Source: an uncultured Oscillospiraceae bacterium (GTDB lineage Bacteria > Bacillota > Clostridia > Oscillospirales > Oscillospiraceae). Taken from it: a stretch of 8,857 bases of DNA. A program made the position numbers and the translations under genes. Of the stretch, positions 4,607 to 8,857 are shown piece after piece. The DNA is taken from positions 1 through 8,857 of the forward strand of contig CANQKJ010000080.1 of NCBI GenBank assembly GCA_947624465.1. The letters run 5' to 3'. Under the pieces are notes generated by a model that saw only the letters and a list, made by a program, of their open reading frames with translations, did not search any database and was not told the origin of the DNA. Positions within the stretch are counted from its first letter, which is position 1. The number at the start of each line of letters is the position of its first letter.

Positions 4607-6691
4607 ATGGAACTGCTGGCCCCCGCGGGCAGCCCGGAGGCCCTGCGCGCCGCTGTCTGCGGCGGGGCCAACGCGGTCTACCTGGGATTCGGACAATTCA
4701 ACGCCCGCCGCGGCGCCCGGAATTTCACCTCCGAGGAGCTCGCGGAGGCGGTTTCTTATTGCCATTTGCGGGGAGTCAAGGTCTATCTCACCCTGAACAC
4801 CCTCTGCTCCGACCGGGAGATGGCCGCGGCGGCGGACTGCGCCGTGGAGGCCTCCCGTCTCGGGGCGGACGCGGTGCTGGTGCAGGACATGGGGTTGGTC
4901 AGGGTCCTGCGGCAGACGGCCCCGGATTTGCCCGTCCACGCCTCCACCCAGATGACCATCCACAACCTGGACGGGGTGAAGGCGGCGGCCGACCTGGGGA
5001 TGACGCGGGTGGTGCTGGGCCGGGAGCTTTCCAAACGGGACATCGCCTATATCTGTGAGAGGTCCCCCATCGAGATCGAGGTGTTCGTCCACGGGGCGCT
5101 GTGTATGTGCTGGTCGGGCCAGTGCTTCCTGTCCTCGGTCATCGGCGGGCGCAGCGGCAACCGGGGCATGTGCGCCCAGCCCTGCCGGCTGCCCTACGGC
5201 TGGGGGGACGAGCTGGTCGAGCGCTACCCCCTGTCCCTGAAGGACCTGTCCCTGGCGGGGCACCTGAAGGAGCTTCAGGAGATCGGGGTGGCCTGCGCCA
5301 AGATCGAGGGGCGCATGAAGCGGCCCGAATACGTCTACATCGTCACCAGGACCTACGCCTCCGCCCTGATGGACGGCCGGGAACCTTCCCCGGCGGAGGT
5401 GTGCCGGCTAGAGCAGGCCTTCTCCCGCCAGGGCTTTACCGACGGGTATTTCACCGGCAAGAAGGGTCCCGGTATGTTCGGCGTCCGGCAGGACACCGCC
5501 GAGCCCAAAGAGCTGTTCGCCGCCGTCCGGGCCGCCATCGAAAAGGGAGAGGGTCCCAGGGTGCCGGTGAAGTTCTACGCCATGGTCCGCCTCGGCCAGC
5601 CCATCCAGGTGGGGGTGGAGGACCGGTCTGGCCGCCAGGCCGTCGCCTCCGGCGACCTGCCCGAGGTGGCCCGGAAGCGGCCCGTCACCCGGGAGGTGGT
5701 GGAGGCCCAGCTGGGCAAGACCGGCGGCACCCCCTACCGGGCGGAGCGGACCTTCGCCCTGGTGGAGGACGGGCTGTCCGTCCCCCTGTCGGCCATCAAC
5801 GCCCTGCGCCGCCAGGCCCTGGAGGAGCTGTCCCGGCAGCGGACCGCCCTGCCGGAGCGCCGCCACGGGCAGTACAGCATGGGCGCCCGGTACGAGAACT
5901 TCCGGGGGGAGCCCAACCTCCAGGTGTCCCTCCGGCACATGGAGCAGCTCACCTTCGAGCTTTTGAAGCGCCGGCCCGATCTGATCCTCCTGCCCGCGGA
6001 GGAGATCGCCGCCCACGCCGACGAGATCCGGGCGGTGATCGGCCGGGAGGTGCCGGTGGCGGCGGCGCTGCCCCGCATCTGCCTGGACCGGGAGCTGGAC
6101 GGGCTGCGCCGCCAGCTGGAGGCCTGCCGCAAGGCGGGCGTCACCGACGCGTTTCTGGGCAATCTGGGCTTCGTCTCCCCGGCCAGGGAGCTGGGCTTCC
6201 GCCTCCGGGGGGACTTCGGCCTCCATGTGTTCAACAGCCAGGCAATCAAGGAGTACAAGCGGATGGGCTTCGAGACCCTCACCGCCTCCTTTGAGCTGAA
6301 GCTGGCCCAGATCCGGGACCTGGCCAAGGCCATCCCGGTGGAGCTCATCGCCTACGGCCGGCTGCCCCTGATGATCACCGAGAACTGCGCCATCAAAAAC
6401 CAGTCGGGCAAGTGCGTGTGCGGGAACGTGAACCTGCTCACCGACCGGAAGGGCGTCCGCTTCCCGGTGGAGCGGGCCCCCGGCTGCCGCAGCGAGATCC
6501 TCAACGCCAACAAGCTGTACCTGGCGGACAGGGAGGCCGACTACAAGCGGGCGGGCGTGTCCGCCATCCGCCTGCTGTTCACCACCGAGAACGGCGTGGA
6601 GTGCGCCCAGGTGCTGGACCGCTACCGGGGCGAGGGGAACTACGTCCCCAACGGCTACACCCGGGGCCTCTACTACCGGGACGTGGAATAA
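4607..6691 (+). CDS. U32 family protein (peptidase U32 / RlhA-TrhP-like RNA hydroxylation enzyme)
   Basis: A 694-residue member of the family historically called peptidase U32, beginning MELLAPAGSPEALRAAV with a TIM-barrel-like N-terminal region. The core signature is at residues 161-193: VHGALCMCWSGQC, then SGNRGMCAQPC (Cys166, 168, 173, 189, 193, with Cys230 nearby). E. coli relatives RlhA (YdcP) and TrhP (YegQ) are needed for 5-hydroxycytidine in 23S rRNA and 5-hydroxyuridine in tRNA; conserved cysteines there are thought to hold an iron-sulfur cluster. The length and long middle section (about 370-500) fit the RlhA-like branch with a DUF3656-type insert. A second cysteine group lies at 593, 603, 605 and 627. 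A clear SD (GGAGGA) is 6 nt before ATG. RNA modification is more likely than proteolysis, but the substrate is inference. Confidence 0.88.
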   Translation: MELLAPAGSPEALRAAVCGGANAVYLGFGQFNARRGARNFTSEELAEAVSYCHLRGVKVYLTLNTLCSDREMAAAADCAVEASRLGADAVLVQDMGLVRVLRQTAPDLPVHASTQMTIHNLDGVKAAADLGMTRVVLGRELSKRDIAYICERSPIEIEVFVHGALCMCWSGQCFLSSVIGGRSGNRGMCAQPCRLPYGWGDELVERYPLSLKDLSLAGHLKELQEIGVACAKIEGRMKRPEYVYIVTRTYASALMDGREPSPAEVCRLEQAFSRQGFTDGYFTGKKGPGMFGVRQDTAEPKELFAAVRAAIEKGEGPRVPVKFYAMVRLGQPIQVGVEDRSGRQAVASGDLPEVARKRPVTREVVEAQLGKTGGTPYRAERTFALVEDGLSVPLSAINALRRQALEELSRQRTALPERRHGQYSMGARYENFRGEPNLQVSLRHMEQLTFELLKRRPDLILLPAEEIAAHADEIRAVIGREVPVAAALPRICLDRELDGLRRQLEACRKAGVTDAFLGNLGFVSPARELGFRLRGDFGLHVFNSQAIKEYKRMGFETLTASFELKLAQIRDLAKAIPVELIAYGRLPLMITENCAIKNQSGKCVCGNVNLLTDRKGVRFPVERAPGCRSEILNANKLYLADREADYKRAGVSAIRLLFTTENGVECAQVLDRYRGEGNYVPNGYTRGLYYRDVE

Positions 6692-6708
6692 CCGCGCCCC
6701 GCCTCATC

Positions 6709-6747
6709 CGCCCCACTGGGGGCGCCTCCCCCGCGGGGGAAAGGCGC
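6709..6747 (+). promoter_or_regulatory. two overlapping alternative hairpins between the U32 gene and maf
   Basis: CGCCCC (6709-6714) can pair with GGGGCG (6719-6724), or bases 6722-6732 can pair with 6735-6747 (GCGCCTCCCCC against GGGGGA-AA-GGCGC with a 2-nt bulge). The two share bases 6722-6724 and exclude each other. No T-run follows, so this is not an ordinary terminator; it ends just before the maf SD. It may be an mRNA stability or processing element, or simply GC-rich spacer. Confidence 0.4.
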
Positions 6748-6761
6748 AAAAGGAGCTAATC

Positions 6762-7340
6762 ATGGAAATCATCCTCGCGTCCCAGTCCCCCCGCCGGAGG
6801 GAACTGCTGGCCCAGATCGGGCTGACCTTCCGCGTCCACGCCCCCGATGTGGACGAGACGATGGCCCCCGGCGTCCCTCCCGCCGGCATGGTGGAGGAGC
6901 TGTCCCGCCGGAAGGCGGCCGCCGTGGCCGCCCTGGAGGGGCCGGGATCCCTCATCATCGCCGCCGACACGGTGGTGGCCGTGGGAGACGCCGTTCTGGG
7001 CAAGCCCCACGGCCCGGAGGACGCCTTCGCCATGCTGTCCGCCCTGTCCGGCAGGGAACACCACGTCTACACCGGGGTCACCGTGACCCGCGGCGGGCGG
7101 ACCGTCACCTTCCACGAGCGCACCGCCGTGCGCTTCCGCCCCCTGACCGAAGCGGACATCCGGGGCTATGTCGCCACCGGAGAACCCATGGACAAGGCGG
7201 GGGCATACGGCATCCAGGGCCGGGGCGCCCTGCTGGTGGAGGGCATCGACGGGGACTACGGCAACGTGGTGGGTCTGCCCCTGTTCCGGCTGGGGCGGGT
7301 GCTGGCGGAGGACTTCGGGCTGCCCCCCTTCCAGCCATAA
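6762..7340 (+). CDS. maf: Maf family nucleoside triphosphate pyrophosphatase
   Basis: A 192-residue Maf protein. Maf enzymes are cytoplasmic pyrophosphatases that hydrolyse dTTP, UTP or modified nucleotides to the monophosphate. They were first named for septum inhibition when overexpressed. Diagnostic segments are all present: N-terminal LASQSPRRRELL (residues 5-16), VDET (30-33), AADTVV with catalytic Asp69, LGKP with Lys81, SGREHHVYTGV (96-106), and GEPMDKAGAYGIQGRG (140-155). The arrangement fits the dTTP/UTP type (YhdE-like), though substrate is not proven by sequence alone. AAGGAG precedes ATG by 6 nt. It lies directly upstream of mreC (12-nt gap), the usual Firmicute partnership of maf with cell-shape genes, here without mreB or radC between. 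Confidence 0.95.
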   Translation: MEIILASQSPRRRELLAQIGLTFRVHAPDVDETMAPGVPPAGMVEELSRRKAAAVAALEGPGSLIIAADTVVAVGDAVLGKPHGPEDAFAMLSALSGREHHVYTGVTVTRGGRTVTFHERTAVRFRPLTEADIRGYVATGEPMDKAGAYGIQGRGALLVEGIDGDYGNVVGLPLFRLGRVLAEDFGLPPFQP

Positions 7341-7352
7341 AAGGAGTACGGT

Positions 7353-8189
7353 ATGAAACAGTTTTTCAAGGACAACGGAGGGCTCCTGCTGATCGCGGCG
7401 GCCCTGCTGGCGGCGGTGATCGCCCTGGGCTCCTACATCCTGGGGGTGAACCCGCTGGCGGAGGCGCTGGAGGTGCTGGCCACCCCGGTGCGGGCCGTCT
7501 CCGCCTGGGTGACCGACTGGGCCCAGAGGCAGTATGACCGCACCTTCCGCTACGAGACCCTCGCCGCCGAAAACGAGGCCCTCCGCCGGCAGCTGGCCGA
7601 GATGGAACAGGCCGCCCGGGACGGGGAGGACGCCGTCCGGGAGAACGAGCGGCTGAAAGACCTGCTGGGGCTGGCGGAAAAGCGGCCCGAGCTGACCTAT
7701 CAGGACGCCACAGTCACCCGGCGCTCCACCTCCAACTGGGAGGCGGAGATGATGATCGACCGGGGGAGCGCCGACGGGGTGGCGGTGGACGACTGCGTCA
7801 TCGACCAGTACGGCAATCTGGTGGGGGTGGTCGCCGAGGCGGGCCTCAACTGGGCCGCCGTCACCACCATCCTGGACCCCGGCGCTCAATTAGGCGGCCG
7901 GGTGGCCCGCGCCGACGCGGACGCCATCCTCCAGGGGGACTTCTCCCTGATGCTGGAGGGGCTTTTGAAGCTGTCCTTCCTGCCGGAGGAGGCCCGGCTG
8001 GTGGCGGGCGACCAGGTGGCCACCTCGGGCCTGGGCGGGGTGTACCCGAAGGACATCCTGGTGGGCAGCGTCAGGGACCTGCGCACCGACGCGGACGGCA
8101 TCAGCCGCTACGCGGTGGTGGAGCCCGCCGCCGACATCCAGAACGTCAAATACGTCTACGTGATCACCGATTACAACGGCGGGGAGTGA
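7353..8189 (+). CDS. mreC: rod shape-determining protein MreC
   Basis: A 278-residue MreC. MreC is anchored in the membrane, works on the outer face with MreB, MreD and RodA/PBP2, and helps direct lateral wall synthesis. One N-terminal membrane segment spans about residues 9-31, followed by a coiled coil at about 64-108 (ETLAAENEALRRQLAEMEQ). A C-terminal beta domain starts near YQDATVTRR and includes INRGS-type MIDRGSADGV, YGNLVGVV, GGRVAR and TSGLGGVYPKDILVG. Length is typical. The SD AAGGAG is 6 nt before ATG. It closes the zapA-U32-maf-mreC run; the stop codon lies in the loop of a GC hairpin. mreB and mreD do not follow, so those partners must be encoded elsewhere or be absent. Confidence 0.95.
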   Translation: MKQFFKDNGGLLLIAAALLAAVIALGSYILGVNPLAEALEVLATPVRAVSAWVTDWAQRQYDRTFRYETLAAENEALRRQLAEMEQAARDGEDAVRENERLKDLLGLAEKRPELTYQDATVTRRSTSNWEAEMMIDRGSADGVAVDDCVIDQYGNLVGVVAEAGLNWAAVTTILDPGAQLGGRVARADADAILQGDFSLMLEGLLKLSFLPEEARLVAGDQVATSGLGGVYPKDILVGSVRDLRTDADGISRYAVVEPAADIQNVKYVYVITDYNGGE

Positions 8190-8201
8190 TCCCCGCCGTT
8201 T
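8175..8201 (+). terminator. hairpin at the end of mreC, probable weak terminator
   Basis: Bases 8175-8185 pair with 8190-8200 over 11 bp (AACGGCGGGGA / TCCCCGCCGTT) around loop GTGA. The mreC stop codon TGA is 8187-8189, so it lies within the loop. Only three T follow (8199-8201), two of them paired in the stem, so termination may be partial. Confidence 0.55.
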
Positions 8202-8204
8202 CCG

Positions 8205-8368
8205 AGAACCTGTTTTCATAAGCGGGATATGCCGGATGGTCGGGGGATTATGGCGCCAGACAAGGCGATTTGACGCCGCCATACTGGATGTATGGCAAGG
8301 AAAATCAACGCGGTATGGCGGCATAAGGCCCGCCCAGACAGCGTGTAACGCTTGTGAATACAGGTTCT
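8205..8368. mobile_element. MITE-like element with 20-bp terminal inverted repeats
   Basis: The left end 8205-8224 (AGAACCTGTTTTCATAAGCG) and the right end 8349-8368, read on the opposite strand, agree at 18 of 20 bases. The 164-bp interior has no ORF and is highly self-complementary. GCCGCCATAC (8275-8284) can pair with GTATGGCGGC (8313-8322), and its GCCATAC can pair locally with GTATGGC (8290-8296). No target duplication is obvious at the junctions. Non-coding, short, with inverted ends and internal hairpins: this fits a miniature inverted-repeat element or a dispersed palindromic repeat family. It fills most of the 199-nt gap between mreC and mutS and ends 20 nt before the mutS ATG, so mutS transcription must cross it or start inside it. 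Confidence 0.65.
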
Positions 8369-8388
8369 AAAAGAAAGAGGGAGAGACC

Positions 8389-8857
8389 ATGGCCGAGCTG
8401 ACCCCCATGATGCGGCAATACTGGCAGATCAAAGAGCAGTACCCCGACTGTCTGCTGTTCTTCCGCCTGGGCGACTTCTACGAGATGTTCCACGACGACG
8501 CCAGGATCGGCACCGAGGAGCTGGGCCTCACCCTCACCACGCGGGACCGGGGCAAGCCGGAGGACCAGCGGGTGCCCATGTGCGGCGTGCCCTACCATTC
8601 CGCCCAGAACTACATCGCCCGGCTCATCAAGCGGGGGTACAAGGTGGCCATCTGCGAGCAGATGGAGGACCCGGCCCTGGCCAAGGGGCTGGTGGACCGG
8701 GACATCATCCGCATCGTCACCCCGGGCACCGTCATCGCCTCCTCCATGCTGGAGGAGGGCAAAAACAACTACATCTGCGCCATTTACGCCGACTCCGCCG
8801 CCGTGGGCCTGTGCCTGTGCGACATCTCCACCGGCGAGGTCTACGCCACCTCCTTCC
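8389..8857 (+). CDS. mutS: DNA mismatch repair protein MutS, N-terminal part (runs off the window)
   Basis: The first 156 codons of MutS, the ATPase that finds mismatches in DNA and starts repair with MutL. The protein begins [20 protein letters not shown] and continues [13 protein letters not shown]. The mismatch-contacting Phe-x-Glu motif is Phe30-Tyr31-Glu32, which marks a true MutS (MutS1) rather than MutS2. It is followed by [12 protein letters not shown], the CGVPYHS segment and [11 protein letters not shown], all typical of mismatch-binding domain I. Domain I then gives way to a connector region beginning near YICAIYADS. The SD-like AGGGAG (8378-8383) is 5 nt before ATG. No clear promoter was found between the MITE-like element and the start. 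The C-terminal ATPase domain lies outside the window. Confidence 0.96.
   Translation, partial: MAELTPMMRQYWQIKEQYPDCLLFFRLGDFYEMFHDDARIGTEELGLTLTTRDRGKPEDQRVPMCGVPYHSAQNYIARLIKRGYKVAICEQMEDPALAKGLVDRDIIRIVTPGTVIASSMLEEGKNNYICAIYADSAAVGLCLCDISTGEVYATSF

Noticed and set aside
4244..5263. Minus-strand open frame of 339 codons opposite zapA and the U32 gene
   Set aside because: It runs antisense to two well-supported genes, lacks motifs, and has the composition typical of antisense frames in GC-rich DNA.
6709..6747. Intrinsic terminator between the U32 gene and maf
   Set aside because: Neither hairpin is followed by a T-run on the plus strand, and maf follows directly with its SD, so the operon probably continues.
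6756..7889. Minus-strand open frame of 377 codons opposite maf and mreC
   Set aside because: Antisense to two recognised genes with intact signatures; no domain or SD of its own.

Overview
The window is GC-rich (about two thirds G+C by eye) and looks like chromosomal DNA of a low-oxygen gut Firmicute. Likely groups are Oscillospiraceae / Clostridium cluster IV, such as Flavonifractor- or Intestinimonas-like genera. Supporting signs are strong Shine-Dalgarno (SD) sequences, sigma-A promoters with 17-bp spacers, a Bacillus-type elongator tRNA-Met with a G1-U72 end, a single-chain dimeric-type glycyl-tRNA synthetase, an LTA-synthase-like protein, and ZapA/MreC/Maf/MutS of Firmicute type. The genus is inference; no 16S or other marker is present.

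Left part (1-3660, all on the minus strand). glyS is transcribed from a TTGACA/TAAAAT promoter through a roughly 120-nt leader. That leader can form either a terminator or a competing hairpin that resembles a T-box antiterminator without its UGGN tRNA-binding bases. A membrane-anchored LTA-synthase/phosphoglycerol-transferase-like gene follows glyS after only 4 bases, with no SD of its own, so translation is probably coupled. A hairpin terminator closes this unit. Next comes an elongator tRNA-Met with its own consensus promoter, cut at the CCA end by the window edge.

Middle (3658-4207). A small AT-rich island holds two divergent short genes, both apparently ribbon-helix-helix (RHH) DNA-binding proteins. 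One of 65 codons (minus strand) starts at TTG; the other, of 58 codons (plus strand), is canonical. Their shared spacer carries three copies of ATTAGAA, one of them inside the promoter of the leftward gene, which suggests autoregulation. A 12-bp bidirectional terminator isolates the pair from the right-hand operon.

Right part (4229-8857, all plus strand). An extended -10 promoter drives zapA, then a U32-family (RlhA/TrhP-like) gene with two cysteine clusters, maf, and mreC. Each gene has a clear SD and short spacing, so this is a probable operon for division, cell shape and RNA modification. mreC ends in a hairpin whose loop is formed by the stop codon and the base before it. A 164-bp MITE-like element with 20-bp terminal inverted repeats then separates mreC from mutS, whose first 156 codons lie in the window. 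mreB and mreD, the usual companions of mreC, are not in their expected place.

The observations most worth follow-up are the T-box-like glyS attenuator lacking UGGN, the MITE-like element immediately upstream of mutS, and the divergent RHH pair with its shared operator-like repeats.
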